Position numbers and translations under genes: made by a program. Shown one piece after another: positions 9,393 through 18,227 of a DNA stretch of 18,265 bases. Each line of letters begins with the position of its first letter. The stretch's first letter is position 1. The stretch covers positions 1 through 18,265 of the forward strand of contig MU858371.1 in NCBI GenBank assembly GCA_033297075.1, in the 5' to 3' direction. Below the pieces are notes generated by a model, which had not been told where the DNA came from, did no database searches, and worked only from the letters and a program-made list of their open reading frames with translations. The DNA is from Rhypophila decipiens (Eukaryota > Ascomycota > Sordariomycetes > Sordariales > Naviculisporaceae).

Positions 9393-11170
9393 AGTATTAA
9401 TTATGGAACAATGGTGTACTGTTGGACCTCCCCAAATATTCTAGTACGTTCTGATGAGCAAACCGTGGAACTGTTCTTTGCTCAGTATTTCAAGTATCAA
9501 ATCAACGATGGTAGGTTTTAATATCATTTATTTGCCCCATGGGCTGTCTTTGTAGTATACAGTCACTCCTAGTATGCTAAGAGAAATGCTTTTGTTTGAC
9601 AATCCCATCCCAGCTTGACAGATTCCCCCATAATGAAGATTGAAGATGTGGTGTGAGCCTCATCACCAGCACACATCATATCGCCAGGATAGCCCGGACA
9701 GCGACAAGTTGAAAGTGGCGCAATGTGATTGGTGCGCCTGTAGATGCATTTCCCATATATATGTTCCTGCGTGGCTCAATCAACGTAGAGTGCGGTGGTG
9801 TCCTGCTTGATGTGTATAAATGACCGTGTCCCCCGCTCCATCTTAGCCGCCACTTTTCTTCTCCAATTCTCACCAGCTACCTGGTCCGCCCAGAGCCAGG
9901 CAATACAGCCATATTATGGGAATAATTGGAGAAGAGGCATCTACCACTCGACAGTATCGTGAGATGTTGAACCCGGCACTGCAGTGCGTCGAGGCTTCTT
10001 CATCCCAGAATTCCAACTCATTGTTTCATCAAGTGTCTATCTTGAAAACTTGTCAGTAATGCCCATCTGTTTAGCTTCCACAGCTTCGATCGTCAAACAC
10101 TGTCGCATCAAGGTATTTGCTTTCCACTCATATCATCGTCTGTTGGCACTGCCCTTCTCCACAATATTGTTGCATTGTGTTATAATCCATCGCCTCAGCC
10201 GCACCAGTCGGCTGCCGCTCTGAGCTGCCGAGGTCGCGGGGACGATCGTTGGTGCTTGTGCGTGATATTAACCACCTATGTCCCGGGATCCTACCCCAAT
10301 AACAGACCTGGGTGGTTTACCCGTTTCGACTATATTACCATTCTAGATATATAAGTGCCAAGACTTCCATCTTCTTCAACCATATCGACCATGTGTATTA
10401 TGACAGACGAAAATCATGTGCTTTGTATGTTTTCTCTGGGCTCAGCTATGGCAGAAAGGCCGGATGAGTTTGGTGTTGGTCTGAACACAGAATTCTTCGG
10501 TCCTCCTCTGTCTTGATAAAACCCATCTTTTTTCAACAGTCAACCAGCCCGCAAATCTTCGCCGTTCTAGATCGATGTCAGCCACAATTTTGGGGTCAGA
10601 AGCTACCATGTATAGCCCCTATCTCAACAAACTCTAGGGATCTTCGCTGTAGTGGTCGATCTTTGTGAGCTAAGCTCAGGTGGGCAGCCAGGGTCCTCGG
10701 AACCCGGCTCTGAGCCGCGCGGCAAGATGGGTAACGGAAGCCTCACACACCGTTGACCGTCCCCGAAAGGGGAAACTGTCAACCATGACCAGCAAATAAG
10801 CATTCGTGTCAGACACAAAGAGCAATGCCGAACTCTTGGCGTCTCCTACTCAAGATTTATCCATACAATCCCGGGCGTCTGGTAGCCATGTGTTCAGAAT
10901 CCGGGGTAAGCTCTCCGACGCCACATGGCGGATGCGCGCCAATGGCCACACCAACATGCACAAGAAACAGGACCTGATTCGCATCTGCCCAGCCTTGTCA
11001 CAAATAGACCCAATATGGAAGTCTCAAAACATTCGGGAAGCAGGTGATTGTAATTAACAACAGAGCCACGAGGACAGGGACAGCAGCATAGTAATAGATA
11101 TTCGGATAATAACCACCGAACGTGTGGAGAGCATCCATGCAACATACTCGACGACAATAAGAAAACCAGG

Positions 11171-11177
11171 TATATAA
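11171..11177 (+). promoter_or_regulatory. TATA box of the CE1 esterase gene
   Basis: TATATAA lies 109 bp upstream of the esterase ATG at 11286. It is followed by a pyrimidine-rich leader (about 11215-11260), a spacing usual for strongly induced secreted-enzyme genes of ascomycetes. Confidence 0.55.
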
Positions 11178-11285
11178 CCTCCAGGCCTGCAAGTCATTTC
11201 GACAGCCACTCTTTCTAGAAGACATCCTCAACCCCATCCCGCACCTTCTTTTCCCCAGTGTGTGACAGGCCCAACCATCGTCAAG

Positions 11286-12143
11286 ATGCTCACAAACCTC
11301 CTCGCCGTCGGCGTCCTCGCCCTCTCCTCCTTGGTGTCCACCGCCAGCGCTGCCCCCTCGGCCGGCTGCGGCAAGAACCCAACCATCAGCTCGACACGGT
11401 ACAACATCAATATCAACGGCAAGAACCGCGAGTACTACATGAAGCTGCCCGACAACTACGACAAGAACCGCCCCTACCGCCTGATCTTCACCTGGCATCA
11501 GCTCGGCGGGTCCGCGCAAAAGATCGTCAACGGTGAAGACCCCAACAAGGGCGGTGCCCTCCCCTACTACGGCCTCGTCCCCCACTCCAACAACAGCGCC
11601 ATCTTCGTCGTCCCCAACGGTCTCAACCAAGGCTGGGGCAACACGGGCGGCGAGGACGTGACCTTCTTCGACAAGCTCGTCGAGCGCATCGAAGCCGACC
11701 TCTGCGTCGACACCTCGCTCCGCTTCTCGACCGGTTTCTCCTACGGCGGCGCCATGTCCTACGCCCTTGCCTGCGCTCGTCCCAAGATGATCCGCGCCGT
11801 GGCTGTCATCTCTGGTGCGCAGCTCAGCGGCTGCTCCGGCGGCAACGACCCCGTAGCGTACTACGGTCAGCACGGTACTTCCGACTCGGTGCTCAACATC
11901 TCCATGGGCCGTCAGCTCCGCGACAAGTTTGTCAAGAACAACGGATGCCAGTCCGCCGGCGAGCCGCAGGCTGCGCAGGGCCGTTCGGCCAGAGTCGACT
12001 ACAAGGGCTGCAAGGAGGGATACCCAGTCACTTGGGTTCTGCACACGGGCGACCACAACCCCAGCCAAAAGGACAACGGACAGAGCCAGCCCTTTGCTCC
12101 GGGCAACAGCTGGCAGTTCTTTTCCCAGTTTGCCTCGCAGTAA
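11286..12143 (+). CDS. Secreted feruloyl esterase, carbohydrate esterase family 1 type
   Basis: Intronless, 285 residues. A signal peptide of about 22 residues (LTNLLAVGVLALSSLVSTASA) precedes the mature start at APSAGCGKNP. The alpha/beta-hydrolase core shows an oxyanion-loop TWHQLGG near residue 70, the nucleophile elbow GFSYGG with Ser152, an acid candidate Asp200 in GTSD, and the catalytic His candidate 257 in HTGDHNPS. The layout matches CE1 / esterase-PHB depolymerase proteins such as Neurospora-type feruloyl esterases, which release ferulic acid from arabinoxylan or pectin outside the cell. No C-terminal cellulose-binding module is present, and the protein ends right after the catalytic domain. 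Acetylxylan esterase is the main alternative, being in the same family. ATG 11286 (CAAGATG) is the first ATG in frame. The following bases contain AATAAA overlapping the stop codon. Strong third-position GC bias produces long antisense open frames, which I consider spurious. Confidence 0.9.
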   Translation: MLTNLLAVGVLALSSLVSTASAAPSAGCGKNPTISSTRYNININGKNREYYMKLPDNYDKNRPYRLIFTWHQLGGSAQKIVNGEDPNKGGALPYYGLVPHSNNSAIFVVPNGLNQGWGNTGGEDVTFFDKLVERIEADLCVDTSLRFSTGFSYGGAMSYALACARPKMIRAVAVISGAQLSGCSGGNDPVAYYGQHGTSDSVLNISMGRQLRDKFVKNNGCQSAGEPQAAQGRSARVDYKGCKEGYPVTWVLHTGDHNPSQKDNGQSQPFAPGNSWQFFSQFASQ

Positions 12144-12425
12144 ATAAATCGAACCGGTTCAGTTGTCATGGCCCCACCACCAGCACGATTTGTGACACTG
12201 GTGTAAGGGGTCAAGGGCAGGAAAAGAAGGATGAATTGGAAAGGCTGAGGAGGAAAACATTGTATATACCTGCTGGAAGAAGATGTGTCGAGGGGGCTAG
12301 TACATACAGATGGTCGTGCATGTGGCCATTGAAACAAAAGAGGAAATGCAAAAAAGCATCATCTCACTACTCACAACTACCGGTCCCCTGAACTCTTCTC
12401 TACCTTTGCATTGACCTGCTTGTTC

Positions 12426-14220
12426 CTATCCAGTGTCCATCGCATCGTAATCGTGAGAGCGAGGAATGAAGCCACTCAAATAACTCCGCAAACCGGCATC
12501 ACAAGCGTAAACATATGTACCCCTAATACCCCGTGTCAAGAGAACGGCGTAGATCTGGGTGATGAAGCGCAGTATCTCGTCATCCAAGTAGTTGGGCTTT
12601 CCTAGCTTCGGGTTGCCCTCCTTTCCCTTCTTGTCATGATAAGATTTCCGATGCATGTAGAGCCCCCCCTTCGCATGGCTAAACCGCAGATCAGGACCAA
12701 TTATCACGCCCAAGTAGTTTAGGTCGTACCCCTGCACGGTATGGATAGAGCCGACTTCTTGAAGAGCATTTGGGGACGAAACCCAGTCGGTCTGGGTGCT
12801 GTTCCACCTCATCTGCGTTCCATCAATCTCAGTATCGAACGCCATCCTATTCTTCTTGTCCCGGGACTTCCACGGCCATGCAAACCCAGCAGCCATGCGC
12901 GAGAGGCCAACCTCAGCATCCCGCTGAAAGATCTCGGCACGCATGGAGGAAACCCGGTCAACGAGGCGAAAATCGTAGTCGGCAAAGTCTCGGATCTGCG
13001 GCGGTGCTCTTGTCGGCCGCGGGTTGAGCATCCAGCGCACGTACGATACATAGTCGGATCCAGCCTTGACACGCATCTGAGTCTTGAGTTGGTAATGGAG
13101 CTGTGATGCCCGCGCCTCGGCAATGACGACCGACAGCAGCTCCGGAGGTAGATCTGCGGGCCGAACACTCTGTTCGGAATCCAACAAGAGGATTAGGTGT
13201 CTGCTCTTTTTGCGCATCCAGTCCAATTGTGTCTTGTTGTAGTCATCGGCCCCAAATAGCGTCTCAGTGATTTCACCAAAGGATGTATTCGGTCGAGCAG
13301 AGGACTGGTTCGCACGTTGATTGAGGCGGTGTGCCTCGTCAACAACCGCAACATCAAACATCTCATTGGATTTTCCCACCTCGAATGGTGTCATGACCAT
13401 GGCGGGGTTCATTCCTGGGATGCTCTGGAAGACCTTTGCAATCGAGGCACGCAGGGACTGCTGAGGAACGACAAGGCCTATTCGACGATTCCGAATCAGG
13501 TCCCTGTTGGATGCCGTGAAAAACTCGGAGAACCGCAGATCGCTGTCCAGGTCCTCCAGAGTGGTGAAAGTTCCAATGTCTTGTAATAGTTTGATAAGGT
13601 AAATGGCCGCCACAGTCTTGCCCGTCCCAGGGTCTCCCTGAATGACCATCATGCTCCCCTGGTCGCGCTCCATGGCGGTCAACAGCTTGTTGACAATCTC
13701 TTCGACTGAATCAGCTTGGTCTTCGGTCAAGGCTTTGAAAGGCGACAGCTTAAATAGGTCGCTATTCTCGATCTCGGGGATGGACCGTGTGAACAGACCA
13801 TCTGCCCTGAGCTGATCAAAGATATGCTGGAACCCATCCCGGTACATTTCACATTGGTAATATCGTCCGTCAGTGATGCCGTTGTTTCGATTCAGCACAC
13901 GGTTTGCCCCGTCACCGGCCAGCATTTTGATCAGATACGATTCGAGGTCGAGACAGACCGACTTGTTGAACCGTTCGTTAATGATGGGCCGAAAGTACTG
14001 GAGGTGTTGCTTTTCAGGCGTGGCGAGGTGCTCGCGGAAATCGCTTTGCCAGGTTGCGAGTCTCGCCAACGTAAATGTCTCTGGGTCTGCTGGTGTTGCC
14101 CGCTGGTCGTCCGTCGTCAAGGACATAGACGGCGGGCCAATTGTAGTGCTTCTCGTCCAACTCTTTCCAATCGGCCACCGCATCCTTGGAAAAGGCGAAG
14201 CGTGGAATTCTAAAGCTCAT
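12426..14220 (-). CDS. GIY-YIG nuclease plus Schlafen-group-3 (DUF2075) helicase, frame-shifted
   Basis: The reading begins at ATG 14220 with a GIY-YIG nuclease domain: VYVL (GIY-like) and IYVGETRNLAKR (YIG-like) at codons 31-60. One base too many in the TTT at 14038-14040 breaks this frame, which stops a few codons later. The continuation is in the +1 frame down to 12426: the rest of the nuclease (REHL, FNKS, LDLE with the expected catalytic Glu), then a superfamily 1 ATPase/helicase. Walker A GDPGTGKT is at 13637-13614, DEAH at 13340-13329, LDSEQSVRPAD and TQMR follow, and VQGYD is at 12737-12723, then LTRG near the end. This is the Schlafen group 3-like helicase domain (PF09848), common in bacteria with a GIY-YIG front end. 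Joined, it would be about 597 residues. No introns. Target and role are unknown; nucleic-acid cleavage and unwinding are inferred. The gap may be a sequence error, a decayed gene or a recoding site. The helicase frame alone also has an ATG at 14183, but its first 48 codons are not domain-like. Confidence 0.85.
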
Positions 14221-14530
14221 TGTACTTCTTGCTGCTTCCTTTGGATTTCTCAACGGGGTATTTCTTCTTGGTCGTTTCTAGCTTCTCCAGCACGATCTGC
14301 TCGGGGTCTGCGCCAATCTTTCGGCACAGGTGTAGGCAATAAGTCAATACGTCGGCTAGCTCCTCGCGCACGCGCTTCGGGTCGGGGTTGGAGGTCCACT
14401 GGAAGCACTCGAGGAGCTCGCCGGCTTCGATCGCGATGCTCTTGGCCAGGTTCTCGGGGCTGTGGAACTGATCCCAGTCGCGCTCGGCGACGAATGCCGC
14501 CAGCGTCTTTTGGGTTTCTTCACCGACCAT
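14210..14530 (-). CDS. MazG-like nucleotide pyrophosphohydrolase
   Basis: A 106-residue intronless frame with the all-alpha NTP pyrophosphatase signature ExxE...ExxD: Glu35/Glu38 in IAIEAGELLECFQW and Glu57/Asp60 in EELADVLTY. These residues bind Mg2+ in MazG / dCTP pyrophosphatase (RS21-C6/DCTPP1) proteins, which split (d)NTPs to NMP and pyrophosphate. The N-terminal RDWDQFHSPENLA and the C-terminal KYPVEKSKGSSKKYNEL are typical of the stand-alone bacterial-style enzymes. ATG 14530 (CCCCCATGG) is chosen; no earlier ATG lies in frame near it. Its stop codon (14212-14210) overlaps the ATG (14220) of the nuclease-helicase gene by 11 bases in a different frame, an arrangement typical of bacterial operons and rare in fungi. 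The likely job is nucleotide-pool cleansing, possibly coupled to the neighbour. The nucleotide specificity cannot be told. Confidence 0.88.
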   Translation of the reverse strand: MVGEETQKTLAAFVAERDWDQFHSPENLAKSIAIEAGELLECFQWTSNPDPKRVREELADVLTYCLHLCRKIGADPEQIVLEKLETTKKKYPVEKSKGSSKKYNEL

Positions 14531-14980
14531 GGGGGCGGATGGCGGAAATGAAAGAAACAGCACGAGTCCGTAAGAGTGTCAACGAAAGGCCTATCGTCAC
14601 TGCAAGAACTGGATGCGCGTTATCGTGAATGGGAACATTCCAGGGACATGGTGACGAGCGGGGTAGTAGGTACGGATACTTGTGACAAGACCCCTGAGAG
14701 CTGCAGTGCTGCCTCATAAGTATCTTTTCTTGAAACGGTATAGCGCGAAGGTCCCATGGGTTGCTGCCTCATTCAGCACCACGGGCTGGGACACGTCACG
14801 TGTACTGTACATGCCGGTCCGGACGCCAGCTAAGAACAGCAAAACGGGACCATGTGCTGAGACAAACTATATAGCGCTGCCGTAAACATATCAAATGCAC
14901 TGCCTTGGGCCGACGAAAACTCGAGGTAGCGGGCCGATAGTGCTGTGGAGAGAGTCCAGAGGGGCGACAGATCATTCATG
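14531..14980. other. Intergenic region upstream of the MazG-like gene
   Basis: This is the 3' flank of SRP54 and the 5' flank of the MazG-like gene, both on the minus strand. No gene is seen. The CACGTG at 14797-14802 is the only distinct motif. That this 450-bp gap can hold a separate promoter suggests that the MazG / nuclease-helicase pair is transcribed independently of SRP54. Confidence 0.5.
14797..14802. promoter_or_regulatory. CACGTG E-box upstream of the MazG-like gene
   Basis: CACGTG sits in ACACGTCACGTGTACTGTAC, beside a TGTACTGTACA direct/inverted repeat. It lies about 270 bp upstream of the MazG-like ATG. A bHLH factor site is possible, but there is no evidence of use. Confidence 0.3.
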
Positions 14981-16623
14981 TCATCTCCTCCCACCACGAC
15001 CCCCTCCAGCGCCGCCCATCATCCCTCCCATCTGCCTCATCATGGCATTCATATCCATACCGCCCAACCCTCCAGCACCGCCTCCTCCTCCGCCAAACAT
15101 CTTCATCAAGCTGCTCATATCCGGCATGCCACCGGCACCTCCACCGCCCATGCTCTGTAACCTCTTCTGCATAGCAGCCAACTGTTGTGCCTTGTTGCCA
15201 CCCGCCATGGCGCTCTGTGCCCTCTGCATATTCTTCATGTTGCCGCCCATCTTCTTGGCCATGGCAGCCATCATTCTCTGCTGCGTCAGCAGCTCTTCAA
15301 CCTCGCGAACCGTCGTCCCTGAGCCCCTTGCCACCCGCGTCATTCTCGTTGGTTGGTCGACGAAGATCTTGCCATCGCTATCCAGCTCCTTCTCCGTCAT
15401 GCTATCGCAGATATAGATCATGCGCTTCATCTTCATCGATCCCTGCTCGTCGTCCAGGCTCCCGACCATGTTGGACATTCCCGGGATCATGCCTGCCATC
15501 TTGGACAGGGGCCCCATCTTCATGATGTTGGACAGTTGGTCTCGTAAATCGCGGACCGTAAAGATACCCTCGGTGATGTGCTTGATGGTGTCTTTTTGGT
15601 CCAGCTTCAGGGACTGGACATGCTCCACTAGCCCCGCCATATCGCCCATCCCAAGAAGCTTGCTGATAAAGTTCTTGGGCACGAATCTTTCAAGATCGAG
15701 CATATGCTCGCCCGTGCCAATGAAGACAATGGGTGTGTGCGTCGCAGCGACAGCAGAAATAGCACCACCACCGGCCGCGTGACCGTCTGTCTTGGTGATG
15801 ATGATGGCCCCGAAATCCGCAGCTTCTTTGAACGCCTTGGCCTGTGCCTCTGCTTGTTGACCGATCGAAGCGTCCAGCACCATGATGGTCTCGTCCGGGC
15901 GGATGGCGGATTGAATGTCCATCATTTCTTGAAATAAGGCGCTCTCTTGTCTGTGTCTTCCCGACGTGTCGACGATGATCACCTCGAACCGCTCTTTCTT
16001 GAACTTTTCCACTCCATCCCTCGCTACTACGGCCGGATCGGTCTCTGTCAAACTGCCGTAGTATGGAATCTTGGCTTTCGTAGCGTTCTGTTTTAGTTGA
16101 TCGAAAGCACCGGCACGGAAGGTATCGGCGCAGACAAGACAGGCGCGGAATCCACGAGATTGGTAATGCCGAGCCAGTTTTGTGCAAGTGGTGGTCTTTC
16201 CGGCACCTTGGAGACCGACAAACATGATGACGTTGGTCTTGCCCTTTTTCGGCTTGAAAGGTTCGGCATGGGAATCGACGAGACGGACGAGCTCGTCAAA
16301 AACGGCTTTTTGGATCAGGCGTTTCTTGTTCACGGCCGGCGGTAACTCTTTGAAGTTGACGGTCGATTTGATGGACTTTCGCAGCTGGCCAACGAGGCGC
16401 ACGTTGACGTCGGCTTCGAGGAGGGCGGAGCAGATTTGCTTGATCATGGCATCGAAGGCCTGGAGATGGGTAAAACGAAATGTTAGCCATGGCCCGATGG
16501 TGGCGCGAGAAGCAGGGAGCAGGATCGCGTCGATTGCTGGCTTGCCTTTTCGTCGAGATTCGGAGCTCTCGTGAGGTCGTTCACGGCCGCATTGATGCGG
16601 CGACCGAGGTCTTGTAAAACCAT
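14981..16623 (-). CDS. SRP54: Signal recognition particle 54 kDa subunit (SRP54)
   Basis: Two exons (16623-16546, 16459-14981) encode 518 residues. The N domain begins [17 protein letters not shown]. The G domain has G1 [10 protein letters not shown], the [15 protein letters not shown] segment, [16 protein letters not shown] and the GTGEH closing loop. The methionine-rich M domain ([19 protein letters not shown], later [16 protein letters not shown]) binds signal peptides and 7SL-type RNA. The tail is long and Gly/Met-rich, ending GGRGGRR, as in filamentous fungi. It is the GTPase that directs ribosome-nascent chains to the endoplasmic reticulum via the SRP receptor. The 86-nt intron starts with GC (AAAAG|GCAAGC) and ends CTCCAG, with a GCTAAC branch site at 16487-16482; no GT donor fits and read-through would hit a stop. 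Start context is GCCATGG. Length and motifs agree with the eukaryotic family. Confidence 0.97.
16460..16545 (-). other. GC-AG spliceosomal intron of SRP54
   Basis: The exon ends GACGAAAAG and the intron begins GCAAGC. It ends in CTCCAG, and the next exon codes AFDAMIKQ, restoring the conserved SRP54 N-domain sequence in phase 0. GC donors with a strong AG upstream are the known minor class of U2 introns. Confidence 0.9.
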
Positions 16624-17174
16624 GGCTGTATTGTCTGTCTGTGATGTTGTGGGAATACAGCTAGGAAGAATGTGTGGTCTACAGATCTAGGTCCGGGGTG
16701 CTGGGTTGTCGCTTGTTGGTTGTTACTGCTAAAGTGTTTGGTTCCAGTGTTTGGTGATGGAGGACTGGAGGTTGAACATTTGGTGGGGCGAATTGCTCCT
16801 GCCCCGCGAGTGGTTAGGACACCCTGGTCCCAGAGCCCCGGGCGACCAAGTGGAGCCTGGAACCGCCAAGTCTTTGGCCTGCCGGCTGTTGAAAGGCCCT
16901 TGCCAGCTGCGACTAACTAAGAGCTGGAAGCTTGAACCCGGCCCAGCTGCCAGGGGCTCGGGCTAACCGAGGCTAACCCGACATGGAAACGTTCTGGACC
17001 GTTCTGGCATTTCCCGATCCAAACCTTCGACCATCCATTTGGTGCGAGCGCAATTCATTTCATATCTCCTGGGCCACTTTCAATGCAGTGGAATTCTGCT
17101 CAACGGCAGTGAATATGGGTGCTAACTTGATAATATTGAGCCCGGATATATCGCACAGTCGTCCCACCAGTCAT
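16624..17174. other. SRP54 promoter and 3' flank of the ABM-domain gene
   Basis: No gene is recognised; frames at 16672-16966 lack features. Two GGCTAACC copies lie about 16967-16979. The region just upstream of the SRP54 ATG has a short TGTCTGTC run. No TATA box is evident, as expected for a housekeeping gene. Confidence 0.5.
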
Positions 17175-17626
17175 TTAACGACTCTCAAAGCCAGCAAACT
17201 GGTCAAGGTGTAGAACCGTGATGGGCTCTGCAAAGTTGTCCTCCTTTGTCGAGACCTCGACGAGCCAGGCCATTTTGGGGCTTGTCCGGTGCGCTTCCAC
17301 AGCTGCTTGGTCGGCGTATCTGCAGGCATTTTGTCAGCATCATCGTCATGTTCTTGGTCAAGAGTCGGTGAGCTCTGGGAACGGAAAACTTACGTCTCCC
17401 AGACCGCAATTGTCGGCTTTTCTGCGCCGGTGACCCGGAACCACTCGTACTGCAACGTTCCCGACTCATTCTCCTTCACATACTCGACGAGCGACTGGGC
17501 GATCTCTTCGACCTGGTGTCTTTTGTCAGCTATCTTTGCTCCCAAAATGCTCAGCTAAGCTCCGTTACGTACCCTTGCGACGCGGTCGGGCTTGGGATAA
17601 AGCAATGCCAGAATCTTGACGGCCAT
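17175..17626 (-). CDS. ABM-domain protein (antibiotic biosynthesis monooxygenase / YgiN-like)
   Basis: Three exons (17626-17573, 17512-17394, 17319-17175) join in frame to 105 residues. Introns of 60 and 74 nt have GTACGT and GTAAGT donors, GCTGAC branch sites and CAG acceptors. The product begins MAVKILALLYPKPDRVAR, followed by an amphipathic helix (VEEIAQSLVEYVKENESG), strand LQYEWFRVTG, strand TIAVWETYADQAAVEAHRTS and a C-terminal strand. This is the order of the ABM dimeric alpha/beta-barrel, where small cofactor-free enzymes oxidise quinol-like substrates or act in stress or secondary metabolism. The exact reaction is unknown. No signal peptide is present, so it is probably cytosolic. 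The start is the first ATG, in context GGCCATG reversed as CAACATGG. It lies upstream of SRP54 on the same strand, with a 551-bp gap and no sign of co-transcription. Confidence 0.85.
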
Positions 17627-18070
17627 GTTGAGGATTTTTGACAGGTGATGATATGTGTTGTGTAGTAGGATTACCGAGTCGGGGCGCTACTATGGTTTCA
17701 ATTGCATGTGGGAGCGGATGTTTTGTTGTCGATCCTGGGCGGAGACGGCGGATAAATATTTCCTGCAGTGTTGCTTAATAATGCTGTTATCTCCGATCGA
17801 AGGATCCTGATCACGGCATGGAGTGAGCTTGGGATGGTCTGCATTCGGCCCCTTTTGCTAAGGGTAAGCTGCTTATGAGCTCACCAAGCAGTCAGCGGAG
17901 TTGCGGATCTATGTAAGCCAAAGCTCCGAAAGAAGTGGTGATAGGACGAGAAACACACTGGTCCCCGCGACAGGTGGTCCCTTTGGGCAAAACAGCCCGC
18001 GGGAAAATGGTTTATATGCTACACATCTCGGACATATATGCGTAGTAATGCCTCTTAAATGTCTTGATAT

Positions 18071-18094
18071 GTCTCTTATGCAGCTATAAGAGAC
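18071..18094. repeat. Perfect 9-bp inverted repeat with 6-nt spacer
   Basis: GTCTCTTAT (18071-18079) and ATAAGAGAC (18086-18094) are exact reverse complements with spacer GCAGCT. It lies in AT-rich DNA outside any gene. It could be a hairpin or a trace of a mobile element; neither is proven. Confidence 0.65.
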
Positions 18095-18227
18095 GCCTTT
18101 ACAGTATATTTTAAATACTTTCGATGGGTGTATTCATGGTCCTTAAGATCTGTACCATTTCCACTCGATGCTATTACATCTCAAGTATAAGTTTCTGGGA
18201 AATTCACCTCCATTTCTAGAGGTCGCG

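Larger units (their letters stand above)
9264..11285. other. Gene-poor region of about 2 kb with TATA-like elements
   Basis: I recognise no gene. TATA-like boxes occur at 9815-9821 (TATAAAT), 10348-10355 (TATATAAG) and 11171-11177 (TATATAA). The first two are each followed by small ATG frames (9916-10059, 47 codons; 10391-10516, 41 codons) without recognisable features; the third serves the esterase gene. The region is moderately AT-rich. I see no rRNA, tRNA, transposon ends or tandem repeats. Confidence 0.5.

Noticed and set aside
10998..12068. A 356-codon open frame antisense to the CE1 esterase
   Set aside because: It is low-complexity Val/Ala/Gly/Asp-rich, mirrors the strong third-position bias of the real gene, and has no domain features. 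The sense strand has signal peptide and catalytic motifs.
14014..14183. A conventional intron to explain the frame change in the nuclease-helicase gene
   Set aside because: No GT donor and AG acceptor pair in this stretch restores the GIY-YIG to helicase continuity without deleting conserved residues.
14210..14225. A 16-nt GT..AG segment whose removal would fuse the MazG-like and nuclease frames
   Set aside because: Sixteen bases is far below the size spliceosomes handle in fungi and leaves no branch site. The overlap is better read as two adjacent genes.
13873..14628. A 251-codon + strand frame over the MazG / nuclease genes
   Set aside because: It is Arg/Ser-rich without domain features, while the opposite strand carries two well-defined enzyme families.
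14895..15416. A proline-rich 173-codon + strand frame
   Set aside because: It is the reverse complement of the Gly/Met-rich SRP54 tail; the composition explains the prolines.
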